A DNA stretch of 64,000 nucleotides, taken from contig JARRNJ010000025.1 in NCBI GenBank assembly GCA_037385045.1, positions 1 to 64,000 on the forward strand. The letters are read 5' to 3'. Below the pieces are notes generated by a model. That model saw only the letters and a program-made list of their open reading frames with translations. It did no database searches and was not told where the DNA came from. This stretch comes from JARRNJ01 sp037385045 (GTDB lineage Bacteria; Pseudomonadota; Gammaproteobacteria; JASBUN01). A program made the position numbers and the translations under genes. Numbering within the stretch: position 1 is the first letter of the stretch; each line of letters begins with the position of its first letter. This document shows positions 8,284 through 17,042 of the stretch, piece after piece.

Positions 8284-9153
8284 ATGGCATGCCTCCCTGA
8301 ACTGCCTTTTGCGGCTGACGATGCCTACGGTTTCCCGGATGCGAGGAAAACTGTGGGCACAGCTCAGCTGATTTCCATACAGTTCCAGCGCACATTGAGC
8401 GCACGTCTGAGACGCGGCGAACACGTCGTACTGTACGGTCCGCGCGGTGGCGGCAAGTCGACGCTGCTCGCCGTGCTGCACGCACAGTTCTTGCAGAACG
8501 GCGTCCCCTGCGGGTCATCCCCGCAGACGGGGCGGCTCGATGATATCACCCAGGCGCTGGAACGCGCCTATCCCGACGTCGAGACGGCAGCCGTAACCCG
8601 GCGCCGGGCACAGGGCCGGCTGCGCTTGCGGGCCGATTCCGACGAGGGGGTACTGCTGCTCGACCATGTGACCCGTGTCGGAACACAGGCGGTGGGACTG
8701 CTGAGGCGCCTCCGCGGCGGCATTGCCGGTGTCCTGCTGGTGGTCGATGTCGAGACCGAACGCGAGCGCAAGCGCCTGCGGATGCGGCATCTCGGTACGT
8801 GTTCTCTGGCAATGCCGGCGGTCCCGACTCGAACGATGCGCCACCTGCTTCGTAACTTGACTGCGGCTCATGACCTGCCACCGCTGGCACCGGCCCACGA
8901 GCCGCAGTTGCTGCGCGCCGCACGCGGCCGCCCGGGCTGGCTGATCACCTGTGTGGACCTCCTGCGTCAGGGCGCCTACCGGCGTAACGGGGACCTGTAC
9001 GCGTCCGTGCTGTCCGCCGACACTGAAATCGCGCTGCGTGGTGAGTCGTTGAGCCTGTCTCCGCAGTCGTTCGCTGGCCGCGCCGCTCCCGGCGGCGCCG
9101 GTGCCGCACGCCCTGCTTTGCCATTCGTTGTGCGGAATATCCCAAGGAAATGA
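8284..9153 (+). CDS. P-loop (AAA/ExeA-like) ATPase
   Basis: 289 residues from ATG 8284; the frame is open back to a GTG at 8158, but those 42 residues look non-coding and a TATAAT lies between. Walker A is LYGPRGGGKSTLL near residue 53 and Walker B is EGVLLLDHV near residue 125; a conserved Asp follows in VLLVVDVETE. The layout (short N-terminus, P-loop, about 20-residue linker, C-terminal helical part with RGRPGWLITCVDLL) resembles small ExeA/ORC-type AAA ATPases. No transmembrane or DNA-binding segment is apparent. It is followed after one base by the first MutS-like gene and preceded by the prenyltransferase-like gene, so it is likely part of one locus. Specific role unknown. Confidence 0.75.
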   Translation: MACLPELPFAADDAYGFPDARKTVGTAQLISIQFQRTLSARLRRGEHVVLYGPRGGGKSTLLAVLHAQFLQNGVPCGSSPQTGRLDDITQALERAYPDVETAAVTRRRAQGRLRLRADSDEGVLLLDHVTRVGTQAVGLLRRLRGGIAGVLLVVDVETERERKRLRMRHLGTCSLAMPAVPTRTMRHLLRNLTAAHDLPPLAPAHEPQLLRAARGRPGWLITCVDLLRQGAYRRNGDLYASVLSADTEIALRGESLSLSPQSFAGRAAPGGAGAARPALPFVVRNIPRK

Positions 9154-9154
9154 C

Positions 9155-10756
9155 ATGGCACGACTAAACGCCTCTGCCAACCTGACTGCACAGATGCCGC
9201 CGCGTTCCGACACCGAAGCGCTTCGCTTCCGCAGCATTCTGTTTCCGGTTCCCACCGCTCGGCGCGGCCGCGGCAATGGTCGAGTTCCAGAATTCTTTCG
9301 CGACCTCAATCTGGATCAGGTCGTCAACGGCATCGTCGCCGACTGGCGGGAGTATGATCTGGCACCGTTCTATTACGAGTGGCCACTGGACCTGGAGACC
9401 ATCACTTATCGCCAAGCGGTCGGACGTGATCTCGAGCGACCGGACGTCGCCCGGGCGATCGCTGAGTTTTCGACCCGGATGCGCACTGTGCGTGACCACC
9501 TGGGATTGATCGACGAGTTGTATTACGTGCGTCACAAGCAGGGCTGGTTTCTCGCGGCGGGGCACTCGTATTGCGATGCAGTGGGGGATCTCGCCGGGGC
9601 ATTGCGTAATCTCGACCTCTCCTCTCGCGGGCTGCGTGCATTCCGTGGTCTTCTCGAGCAGTACGTTCTGTCGGCGGGTTTCGTCAAGCTCCGTGAAGAC
9701 TGCAAGCGAGTCAGTGACGCACTGGCCGGTGTCAGATACTGCATCCTGGCCGACGGCCTCACGGTCACGGTTCGCCCCTTCGCGGGCGAGGAGGAATACA
9801 GCAACGTCATCGAATCGGTCTTCCACAAATTCCGCTCCGGCGCGGTCAAGAGTCACCGCACGAGACTTGCGGCACCGGGCGGTATGAACCATGTCGAGGC
9901 TCAAGTCCTCGATCGCGTGGCTTTGTTGTATCCGGCGCCGTTTCGCGACCTGGAGGAGTTTTGCCGGGCTCACGCCGGCTTCTTGAACGACGACATCGTC
10001 GTTTTCGATCGCGAAGTTCAATTCTACAGGGCCTATGGGCACTACATGGAGAGAATTCGTTCCGTGGGCTTGCGCTTCTGTTATCCCGATGTATCGCAGC
10101 GCGAGAAGGAGATCCATTGTAATGCCGCCTTCGATCTCTGCCTCGCCGCGCAGTTGGCCGGGGACGGCCACACCGCGGTGCCAAACGATATCGCCCTGCG
10201 CGGCGCCGAACGTATTCTCGTGGTGTCCGGCCCCAACCAGGGCGGAAAGACCACCTTCGCCCGCATGTTCGGCCAATTGCATTATCTCGCGGCGCTGGGA
10301 CTCCCGGTGCCGGGCCGACACGCGCGCCTGTTCCTAGCCGACAACATTTTTTCCCATTTCGAGCGCCAGGAAAATATCGAGACCGAACGCAGCAAGTTGG
10401 AAGACGACCTGTTCCGCGTTCGTAAGATGCTGCGTCAGGTTACATCGAGTAGTGTGGTGATTATCAATGAGATCTTCTCCTCGACCACGGTGCGTGACCA
10501 GCTTTATCTGAGCGAGAAGATCCTTGACCAGCTGTCCCGACTCGGCGCGTTGTGCGTGTGCGTAACGTTTCTCGACGAGTTGTCCAGACTCAACGAGCAG
10601 ACGGTCAGCGCGGTCAGCACCATTGATCCGCACGACCCGACGTCCCGCACATTCAAGATCGAACGCCGACCGGCTGACGGGCTGGCCTACGCGCAAGCGA
10701 TCGCGGAAAAGTACGGCCTGACCTATCAACGGCTAAAGGAGCGAATCCAGACATGA
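9155..10756 (+). CDS. MutS-like ATPase without mismatch-recognition domain (first of a pair)
   Basis: 533 residues from ATG 9155 (AAGGAAATGAC upstream). It has the MutS core (lever/clamp-like helices, about residues 30-330: FFRDLNLDQVVNGI, FCYPDVSQREKEI) and the C-terminal ABC ATPase: Walker A SGPNQGGKTTFARMFG near residue 370, the NIETERSKLEDDL signature region, Walker B VVIINEIFSSTT and the CVTFLDEL switch. The N-terminal mismatch-reading domains I/II of true MutS are absent, so mismatch repair is unlikely. Walker B carries Asn in place of the usual Asp before the catalytic Glu. Its last four bases overlap the next gene's start (ATGA), indicating translational coupling and probably a heterodimer. 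Confidence 0.9.
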   Translation: MARLNASANLTAQMPPRSDTEALRFRSILFPVPTARRGRGNGRVPEFFRDLNLDQVVNGIVADWREYDLAPFYYEWPLDLETITYRQAVGRDLERPDVARAIAEFSTRMRTVRDHLGLIDELYYVRHKQGWFLAAGHSYCDAVGDLAGALRNLDLSSRGLRAFRGLLEQYVLSAGFVKLREDCKRVSDALAGVRYCILADGLTVTVRPFAGEEEYSNVIESVFHKFRSGAVKSHRTRLAAPGGMNHVEAQVLDRVALLYPAPFRDLEEFCRAHAGFLNDDIVVFDREVQFYRAYGHYMERIRSVGLRFCYPDVSQREKEIHCNAAFDLCLAAQLAGDGHTAVPNDIALRGAERILVVSGPNQGGKTTFARMFGQLHYLAALGLPVPGRHARLFLADNIFSHFERQENIETERSKLEDDLFRVRKMLRQVTSSSVVIINEIFSSTTVRDQLYLSEKILDQLSRLGALCVCVTFLDELSRLNEQTVSAVSTIDPHDPTSRTFKIERRPADGLAYAQAIAEKYGLTYQRLKERIQT

Positions 10757-12270
10757 AAGTCCACCTCATGCACCCGGATCGGGATTTCGATCTCGAGGTG
10801 CCGTTGCCAGGCAACCGCGAGGAACTGGTAGACGACCTGGAGCTCCGGACGCTGGTATCGGCCATGGCCGCCGGTGATCCATTCCTGCTTGATGTCGCGA
10901 GCCGGACGTTGCTTACCGGTTTCGGAGCCGATATCGACACGATCCTGTACCGGCAGGCAGTCCTGAAGGATTGCCTTGCCAATCCAGACCTGGCACGGGG
11001 GCTGTACGAGCTGGCGGTTGAAGCGATTGAAAGCAGGAGAAAGCACTGGCTCGGGATTACCAGCGGCTTTCCGGGCGCCATACTGCGAAACGCTGTGGCG
11101 ACACTGGAAACCTTCATGGAGTATCTCGACCGCTTGCGTGCGTTCGCGGAGAACTATCACGAGCGGTTTCAGTCGCGTGGATTCAGGAAGTTTCTGGCAA
11201 TGTGCCGTCGGGAGCTGACCGAGGATTACTTGGCCGAGATCCGGGGCCACCTGAGGCAGCTCAAATTCCCCTACGGGGTGCTCATCAGCGGATCGTTGCG
11301 GGAGGGCAACGAGCTCGGCGGTTACGCGTTGCGGAGGCTACCTGATGGCCAGCTGCGCTGGTTATCCCGCGTCCGGCGGCAGTTGATGAAGCTGGTCGGA
11401 CAGCGGGCGTCTGCATACACCTTCCACATTCCGGATCGGGACGAGGGGGGCGCGCGCGCCGTGTCGAGTTTGCGCAATCGTGGGATCGCGGCGATAGCTG
11501 ACGTATTGGGCCAATCCAGCGAGCATGTGTTGCGGTTATTTGAAATGATGCGGTGCGAACTGGCCTTCTATACGGGTTGTCTGAACCTCCATGAACGCCT
11601 GAAGTCACTGGGCGAGCGGACTTGTTTCCCAGAGCCTTCCCCCGCAGGCACAGGCCGGCGGCACTGCAGCGGGTTGTACGACGTCTGCCTGGCATTGACT
11701 CTCGGGCGAAGCGTTGTCGGCAACACCGTCCAGGCCGATGACCAGCGCCTGGTAATCATTACGGGCGCCAACAAGGGCGGCAAGTCCAGCTTTCTCCGGG
11801 CCATCGGCGTCTCCCAGCTGATGATGCAATGCGGTATGTTTGTGGGCGCGGAGTCGTTCGCCGCGGAAACCTGCCCGGCAATATTTACCCACTACAAACG
11901 CGAAGAAGATTCGAGCATGAAAAGCGGCAAATTCGACGAGGAGCTATCGCGAATGAGCATCATCGCCGACCAGATCGTGCCCGGTTCGCTGGTGCTGTTC
12001 AACGAATCGTTCGCTGCCACCAACGACCGCGAAGGCGCCGTCATCGCGGGCGAAATCACGCGAGCCTTGTTGGAGTGCCGCATCAAGGTGTTTTTTGTCA
12101 CCCACCTGAATGAATTTGCGCGCGATTGCTTTGACAGCGGAGCCGATCACTTCCTCTTTCTGCGCGCCGAGAGAAGGGAGGACGGCACTCGTACATTCAA
12201 GCTCACACACGGTGAGCCGCTGGAGACGAGCTACGGTGCGGACGTGTACAAGGAAGTGTTCACGACCTAG
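10753..12270 (+). CDS. MutS-like ATPase without mismatch-recognition domain (second of a pair)
   Basis: 505 residues. The N-terminal half is helical MutS-core-like (DIDTILYRQAVLKDCLANPDLARGLYELA parallels the same region of the partner), and the C-terminal half is the ATPase: Walker A ITGANKGGKSSFLRAIG near residue 340, FDEELSRMSIIADQ, Walker B SLVLFNESFAAT and FFVTHLNEFA. As in its partner, Asn replaces the Walker B Asp. The two proteins are only distantly similar to each other, as expected for an obligate pair like eukaryotic MSH heterodimers. No domain I/II and no nuclease (Smr) domain. Start ATG 10753 overlaps the upstream stop. Probably the last gene of the locus. Confidence 0.9.
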   Translation: MKVHLMHPDRDFDLEVPLPGNREELVDDLELRTLVSAMAAGDPFLLDVASRTLLTGFGADIDTILYRQAVLKDCLANPDLARGLYELAVEAIESRRKHWLGITSGFPGAILRNAVATLETFMEYLDRLRAFAENYHERFQSRGFRKFLAMCRRELTEDYLAEIRGHLRQLKFPYGVLISGSLREGNELGGYALRRLPDGQLRWLSRVRRQLMKLVGQRASAYTFHIPDRDEGGARAVSSLRNRGIAAIADVLGQSSEHVLRLFEMMRCELAFYTGCLNLHERLKSLGERTCFPEPSPAGTGRRHCSGLYDVCLALTLGRSVVGNTVQADDQRLVIITGANKGGKSSFLRAIGVSQLMMQCGMFVGAESFAAETCPAIFTHYKREEDSSMKSGKFDEELSRMSIIADQIVPGSLVLFNESFAATNDREGAVIAGEITRALLECRIKVFFVTHLNEFARDCFDSGADHFLFLRAERREDGTRTFKLTHGEPLETSYGADVYKEVFTT

Positions 12271-12758
12271 GCTGGGGCGACGGACTGAGGCTGGATATTC
12301 AAGTAAGTAGCCGGGCTTGCGAAAATTGCCCAAATCCATCGTGCGCACCTGACCCGATCTCGCCTGCCCTTGTCGCCTGTCCGTCGCGCTTGGTCTTTGT
12401 GACCGTGCACTCCGCCATGTCCCGGAGTAATGGGTCGGGTAGCGCGAGAACCGCGCTGCGGCACCGGTCCCGGCACGCTTCTTTCTTTGCGCATTCGGCG
12501 GCCGTACGGCCCCCGCACGGTCGCGAAGGAATTCGTCGATTCGATGCGCCGGGGCGCGGATGAGATCACCGAACTCAGTGGATCTGCTTTGTTGGCAACG
12601 AGATTCGCTTCGTGTGCCGGAAGCCGCCCGCTGCGGACGATTCTCTGTGTCGCGCGGAACAGAATAGCTCGCGCAATATGGCGCCGGCTGATTATGCCCA
12701 CCGACCGATATGGAAAAAGACGTTGTCTCCTTGCGACTACTCCGCGCCGCAGGGCGGC
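12271..12758. other. Intergenic region between the MutS-like pair and glmS
   Basis: No gene supported. Frames on both strands are open for 130-145 codons but show no motifs, signal or ribosome-binding site. The one notable structure is a perfect 12-bp palindrome GGCCGTACGGCC at 12498-12509. The region marks the boundary between the accessory locus and conserved housekeeping genes. Confidence 0.4.
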
Positions 12759-14600
12759 CTACTCCACGGTCACTGATTTCGCCAGATTTCGCGGCTGGTC
12801 GACGTCGGTGCCTTTCAGCACGGCGACGTGATAGGCGAGCAATTGCAGCGGCACGCTGTAGACGATGGGCGCCGTGCCGGGGTAAATGTCCGACAGCGTC
12901 AGGTTCTCGAAATGATCCAGGCGGATGTTGACGTCGCGGTCGCTGAACAGGAACAGCTGGCCGCCGCGGGCCTGGCCGCCGCGGGCCCGGACTTCCTGGA
13001 GGTTGGAAAGCACCTTGTCGAGCAGCGGATCCTTCGGCAGCGCACAGACCACTGGCATATCCGCGTCCACCAGCGCCAGCGGCCCGTGTTTCAGTTCGCC
13101 GGCCGGGTAGGCCTCGGCGTGGATGTAGGAAATTTCCTTTAGCTTCAGCGCTCCTTCCATGGCGATGGGATAGTAGGTGCCGCGGCCGAGAAACAGGGCA
13201 TGTTGTTTGTCGCCGAAGGCGTTGGCCATGGCCTGTATGGCGTCGCTGAGCTGCAGCACCACCTCGATCTGGCGCGGCAGGGATTCGAGTTCGTCGACCA
13301 GTTGGGCCTCGCGCTTGGCCGACAGGCCCCGGCGCTTGGCCAGCGCCAGAACCAGCAGCCGCAGCGCGACCAGCTGGGTGGTGAAGGCTTTGGTGGAAGC
13401 CACGCCGATCTCGGGTCCGGCCCGGGTCATCAGCGCGGCGTCGGACTCCCGCACCAGCGAGCTTTCCGGCACGTTGCAGATGCACAGGCTGCCCAGGTAA
13501 CCCATGGAACGGGACTCGCGCAGGGCCGCCAGCGTGTCCGCGGTTTCACCCGACTGGGAGATGGTTACGAAAAGGGTTCCCGGCGGCACCACGACTTTGC
13601 GGTAGCGGTATTCGCTTGCCACCTCCACGTTGCAGGGGACGCCCACCTCCTCGAGCCAGTAACGCGCCACCAGGCCGGCATGATAGCTGGTACCGCAGGC
13701 GACGATGTGCACACCCTGGGCGGCGTCCAGCAGGCGGCCGGCGTCGTAGCCGAAACTTTCCTCCAACAGGCGGCCGTTGTGGATGCGGCCTTCCAGCGTC
13801 TCGGCAATGACACCGGGCTGTTCGAAGATTTCCTTGAGCATGTAGTGGCGGTAGGGCCCCTTATCGGCGGCGGAGGCGCTGAGGCTGGACTCGCTCAATT
13901 CCCGCTCCGCGACGTTGCCGTCCTGGTCGTAGACCGTGACGCCATCGCGCCGGATTTCGGCGACATCGCCTTCGTCCAGGAAGATGAAGCGCTGGGTGAC
14001 GGGCAGCAGCGCGAACACGTCGGAGGCGATGAAATTCTCGCCGACACCGACGCCGATGACCAGCGGGCTGCCGGCGCGGGCCACCACCAGCCGGTCGGGA
14101 TCGCTGGGGTCCAGCACGGCCAGCGCGTAGGCACCGACCAGGCCGCCCACCGCCTCGCGCACCGCCGACGGCAGATCAGGATGGGATTCCAGCAGGTGGG
14201 CCAACAGGTGGGCAATCACTTCGGTGTCGGTTTCGGAGGTGAACACGTACCCCAGGTTGGAGAGGTGTTCGCGCAGCTCGGCGTGATTCTCGATGATGCC
14301 GTTGTGCACCACCGCCACCCGCTCGCCGCTGACGTGGGGATGGGCGTTGCGTTCAGCGGGCATGCCGTGGGTCGCCCAGCGCGTATGGGCGATGCCGAGC
14401 TGGCTGTCGATGGGATCCTCATCCAGGCGCGCCTGCAGCTCGGCCACTTTCCCCACCGAGCGAATGCGTTGAAGATGACTGTCGTCCACGCGCACGGCGA
14501 TGCCGGCGGAGTCGTAACCCCGGTACTCCAGGCGCCGCAGGCCTTCCATCAGAATCGGGACAACGTTGCGTTGCGCGATCGCGCCGACGATTCCACACAT
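12759..14600 (-). CDS. glmS: Glutamine-fructose-6-phosphate aminotransferase (isomerizing)
   Basis: 613 residues. First step of UDP-GlcNAc synthesis: glutamine plus fructose-6-phosphate to glucosamine-6-phosphate. The N-terminal glutaminase begins MCGIVGA with Cys2 as nucleophile; HTRWATHG and HNGIIENH follow. Two SIS domains carry ACGTSYHAG, SQSGETADT, GRGTYYPIAMEGALKLKEI and the C-terminal AKSVTVE end. A perfect 15-bp tandem duplication at 12958-12987 inserts ARGGQ after EVRARGGQ, a segment present once in homologues. It lies downstream of glmU on the same strand with a 379-bp gap. The upstream region contains repeated elements; no glmS ribozyme is expected in this group and none was seen. 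Confidence 0.97.
   Translation of the reverse strand: MCGIVGAIAQRNVVPILMEGLRRLEYRGYDSAGIAVRVDDSHLQRIRSVGKVAELQARLDEDPIDSQLGIAHTRWATHGMPAERNAHPHVSGERVAVVHNGIIENHAELREHLSNLGYVFTSETDTEVIAHLLAHLLESHPDLPSAVREAVGGLVGAYALAVLDPSDPDRLVVARAGSPLVIGVGVGENFIASDVFALLPVTQRFIFLDEGDVAEIRRDGVTVYDQDGNVAERELSESSLSASAADKGPYRHYMLKEIFEQPGVIAETLEGRIHNGRLLEESFGYDAGRLLDAAQGVHIVACGTSYHAGLVARYWLEEVGVPCNVEVASEYRYRKVVVPPGTLFVTISQSGETADTLAALRESRSMGYLGSLCICNVPESSLVRESDAALMTRAGPEIGVASTKAFTTQLVALRLLVLALAKRRGLSAKREAQLVDELESLPRQIEVVLQLSDAIQAMANAFGDKQHALFLGRGTYYPIAMEGALKLKEISYIHAEAYPAGELKHGPLALVDADMPVVCALPKDPLLDKVLSNLQEVRARGGQARGGQLFLFSDRDVNIRLDHFENLTLSDIYPGTAPIVYSVPLQLLAYHVAVLKGTDVDQPRNLAKSVTVE
12958..12987. repeat. 15-bp perfect tandem duplication inside glmS
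   Basis: TGGCCGCCGCGGGCC occurs twice head to tail. It encodes two copies of ARGGQ on the minus strand and keeps the frame, consistent with slippage during replication. Confidence 0.85.
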
Positions 14601-14628
14601 GTATCGCTTCCTTCACTCAGAAAAAATT

Positions 14629-14659
14629 CAGCGCAGAGGCGCTGAGTCGAGGACATCGC
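14629..14659 (+). repeat. 31-bp dispersed repeat, copy 1
   Basis: Begins CAGCGCAGAGGCGCTGAGTC and ends ATCGC. It agrees with the copy at 14816-14846 in about 26 of 31 positions. The first half is itself a hairpin (CAGCG, loop, CGCTG), as in many short intergenic repeats. Confidence 0.55.
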
Positions 14660-14815
14660 CAAGTGCATTCCAATTTGCTGGTCAGGCGTTGGTGCCGCGA
14701 AATCCGTTACCGTTTCGCACAGGCGCATTCCTTGAGCGCCGCACCGACGGGTTTTTGCTCGACGCCCGCTGCGCCATTGCGTCTCTGTGCTGATCCGTTG
14801 TTCAAATTCAAAACC

Positions 14816-14846
14816 CAGCGCAGATACGCTGAGTCGCCGAGATCGC
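14816..14846 (+). repeat. 31-bp dispersed repeat, copy 2
   Basis: Begins CAGCGCAGATACGCTGAGTC and ends ATCGC; second copy of the element at 14629-14659, in the same orientation. Both lie in the glmU-glmS gap, upstream of the minus-strand glmS start. Confidence 0.55.
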
Positions 14847-14979
14847 AGCGGCAATTTCAAATTGTCTCTCGGCCGTCAATACTGTGAAGCCCGCCGGCAT
14901 GTCGCACAGTGGTGTCGCTGTACTGCTACCCAATCCCTCCCTCCTAGGCGCCCACCGCGTCATTGAGTGTCCGGGCTGA

Positions 14980-16350
14980 TCAGGTTTTGGGTTTCTTTTC
15001 GGGTCGTTGCCAACCTTCTATCGTCTGCTGTGTGGCGCGCGACAGTGTCAGTTCGCCGGCCGGTGCGTCCTGGGTGATGGTGGAGCCGGCGCCGATTGTC
15101 GCGCCGCGCCCCACGGTCACCGGGGCTACCAATTGGGTATCGGAGCCGATGAACGCCCCATCCTCGATCACCGTGCGGTGTTTGTTCGCGCCGTCGTAGT
15201 TGCAGGTGATGGTGCCGGCGCCGATGTTCACGTCCCGCCCGACGGTGGAGTCACCCACGTAACTCAAATGGTTGACCTTGCTGCGCGGGCCGAGATCCGC
15301 TTTTTTGATTTCGACGAAGTTGCCGACGTGCACATGCTCGGCCAGCCGGGCTTCGGGGCGCAGTCGGGCAAAGGGCCCGATGCGCGCATCGTTGCCGACG
15401 ATCGCCTCCTCGATGACGCAATGGGCAAAAATGACCACGTCGTCGCCGATGCGGCTGTTGGCGATCACGGCGTTGGGGCCGATGCGCACCCGGTCGCCAA
15501 GCTCGACGTCGCCGATCAGCACGGCGTTGACGTCGATGGTCACGTCGCGCCCCACGGTGAGCCGGCCGCGCAGATCGAAGCGCGCCGGATCGACCAGCGT
15601 CAATCCCTCACGCATCAGGTGTTCGGCCTGGCGCCGTTGGAAGGCGCGCTCGATGACGCTGAGCTGCAGTTTGTCGTTGACGCCCATGATCTCCAGGACG
15701 TCGGCCGGCTGGCTTGCGCGCACCGCCATGCCGTCGGCCACCGCCATGGCGATGATGTCGGTGAGATAGTATTCGCCCTGGGAGTTGTTGTTCTGCAGCC
15801 GCGCCAGCCACTGTCGCAGGCGCGCGGCGGGCGCCGCAACGATACCGGTGTTGATTTCGCCGATCGTCTGCTCGGCCGGGTCGGCGTCCTTTTGCTCGAC
15901 GATACGCACGACGTTGCCGGCGGTGTCGCGAACGATACGCCCGTAACCGTGGGGATCGGCCAGTTCCGCGGTCAGCAGACCGATGCCGCGCTCGTCGGCG
16001 CAGGCGAGGAGCCGGCGCAACGTGGATGCCTCGATCAGCGGCACATCACCGTAGAGCACCAGTACCGTGCCGGTATCGGGAAGACGGGGCAGGGCCTGCT
16101 GGACCGCATGGCCGGTGCCGAGCTGCTGCTCCTGTTCCACCCAGTTCACCGGGCAATGGGCCAGTTCGGCGCGGACCGTGTCACCGCCGTGGCCGTAGAC
16201 CACATGGATTGCATCCGCCTCCAGGGCGCGCGCGGTGTCGATGACGTGCTCCAGCATCGGGCGCCCCGCCACCAGGTGCAGCACCTTGGGCAGGTCCGAG
16301 CGCATGCGGGTACCCTGCCCCGCGGCGAGGATGACGATGCTCAGGCTCAT
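14980..16350 (-). CDS. glmU: Bifunctional UDP-GlcNAc pyrophosphorylase / glucosamine-1-phosphate acetyltransferase
   Basis: 456 residues, identical in length to the E. coli protein. The N-terminal nucleotidyltransferase starts LSIVILAAGQGTRMRSDLPK and contains LYGDVPLI and GEINTG; the C-terminal left-handed beta-helix acetyltransferase shows hexapeptide repeats (IGPNAVIANSRIGDDVVI), HVGNFVEIKKADLG and NIGAGTITCNYDG. It acetylates GlcN-1-P and then forms UDP-GlcNAc for peptidoglycan and LPS. It lies in the classical atp-glmU-glmS order, downstream of atpC and a SlyD-type isomerase. Confidence 0.97.
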   Translation of the reverse strand: MSLSIVILAAGQGTRMRSDLPKVLHLVAGRPMLEHVIDTARALEADAIHVVYGHGGDTVRAELAHCPVNWVEQEQQLGTGHAVQQALPRLPDTGTVLVLYGDVPLIEASTLRRLLACADERGIGLLTAELADPHGYGRIVRDTAGNVVRIVEQKDADPAEQTIGEINTGIVAAPAARLRQWLARLQNNNSQGEYYLTDIIAMAVADGMAVRASQPADVLEIMGVNDKLQLSVIERAFQRRQAEHLMREGLTLVDPARFDLRGRLTVGRDVTIDVNAVLIGDVELGDRVRIGPNAVIANSRIGDDVVIFAHCVIEEAIVGNDARIGPFARLRPEARLAEHVHVGNFVEIKKADLGPRSKVNHLSYVGDSTVGRDVNIGAGTITCNYDGANKHRTVIEDGAFIGSDTQLVAPVTVGRGATIGAGSTITQDAPAGELTLSRATQQTIEGWQRPEKKPKT

Positions 16351-16506
16351 GACTGTGGATCCAGCAGCATAGGCGTATTTCTGCCCCGGGCCGGCCTCCG
16401 CGACCGTAACGTCAAATCATATCCTAGCATGACGCACGGCGGCCGATGATGACCCATTTTTCGGCGCCCGCGGGTGGATCTTGACTGCGGCGGGTCGTTG
16501 CGGGGT

Positions 16507-16995
16507 TCAGTGCAGCGCTGGCGGCTGCTGGCCGGCGGGATAGCCCGAAGCAACTTCCGCGGGCGTGGCATCACGGACTTCGGTGATAGTGGCCTTGTAG
16601 ATGACGTTCTTGCCGGCAAACGGATGGTTGCCGTCCACGGTCAGCTTGCCGTTGCCGACGTGGGTGACGATGAAGGTTTTGACCTCACCGTTTTCATTCT
16701 GCATCTGCGCCTCGGCACCAATATGGCGCAATTCCGGCGGGACGTTTTCGATGTCATCGGAAAACGTCAGGCTGGGATCGTGCTCGCCGAAGCCCTCCCG
16801 GGGCGTAATGAGCACTTCGACGACGTCGCCGGCCCGGTTACCTTCGAGCGCATCCTCGAGCTTTTCCAGCAGGCTGCTGTTGGCGCCATGGACATAGCCG
16901 ATGGGCATGTCGCTTTGTTCGAGGGTGTTGCCGGCCTCGTCCTTGATCAGGTAGGTGAAAAACACGGCCTTATGCTTGGCGATGCGTTGCGTCAT
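16507..16995 (-). CDS. FKBP-type peptidyl-prolyl isomerase, SlyD class
   Basis: 162 residues. SlyD signature blocks are visible: a short N-terminal FKBP strand (KAVFFTYLIKDEAGNTLEQS), GYVHGANSSLLEKLEDALEGNRAGD, the PREGFGEHDPSLTF flap region and the insert-in-flap domain followed by VDGNHPFAGKNVIYKATI. It assists protein folding in the cytoplasm by cis/trans isomerisation at proline. The long metal-binding His-rich tail of E. coli SlyD is missing; the protein ends soon after the FKBP domain with a Pro/Gln-rich tail. It sits between atpC and glmU, not a usual place, and is probably transcribed on its own or by read-through from atp. Confidence 0.92.
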   Translation of the reverse strand: MTQRIAKHKAVFFTYLIKDEAGNTLEQSDMPIGYVHGANSSLLEKLEDALEGNRAGDVVEVLITPREGFGEHDPSLTFSDDIENVPPELRHIGAEAQMQNENGEVKTFIVTHVGNGKLTVDGNHPFAGKNVIYKATITEVRDATPAEVASGYPAGQQPPALH

Positions 16996-17042
16996 GGGGG
17001 ACTCTCAAAGGCAGGCCGCGCGCGCAGGTGCGGCACGGAGGA

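Larger units (their letters stand above)
14601..14979. other. glmU-glmS intergenic region with repeated elements
   Basis: No gene supported. The 379 bases hold two imperfect copies of a 31-bp element (listed separately) and, at about 14780, a shorter related stretch in the opposite direction (revcomp AGCACAGAGACGC). The region is less GC-rich than its flanks (AAATTC, TTTCAAATT patches). Confidence 0.5.

Noticed and set aside
11944..13485. A 513-codon minus-strand frame across the second MutS-like gene end and glmS
   Set aside because: Overlaps glmS on the same strand in another frame and is Arg/Pro/Ala-rich without motifs.
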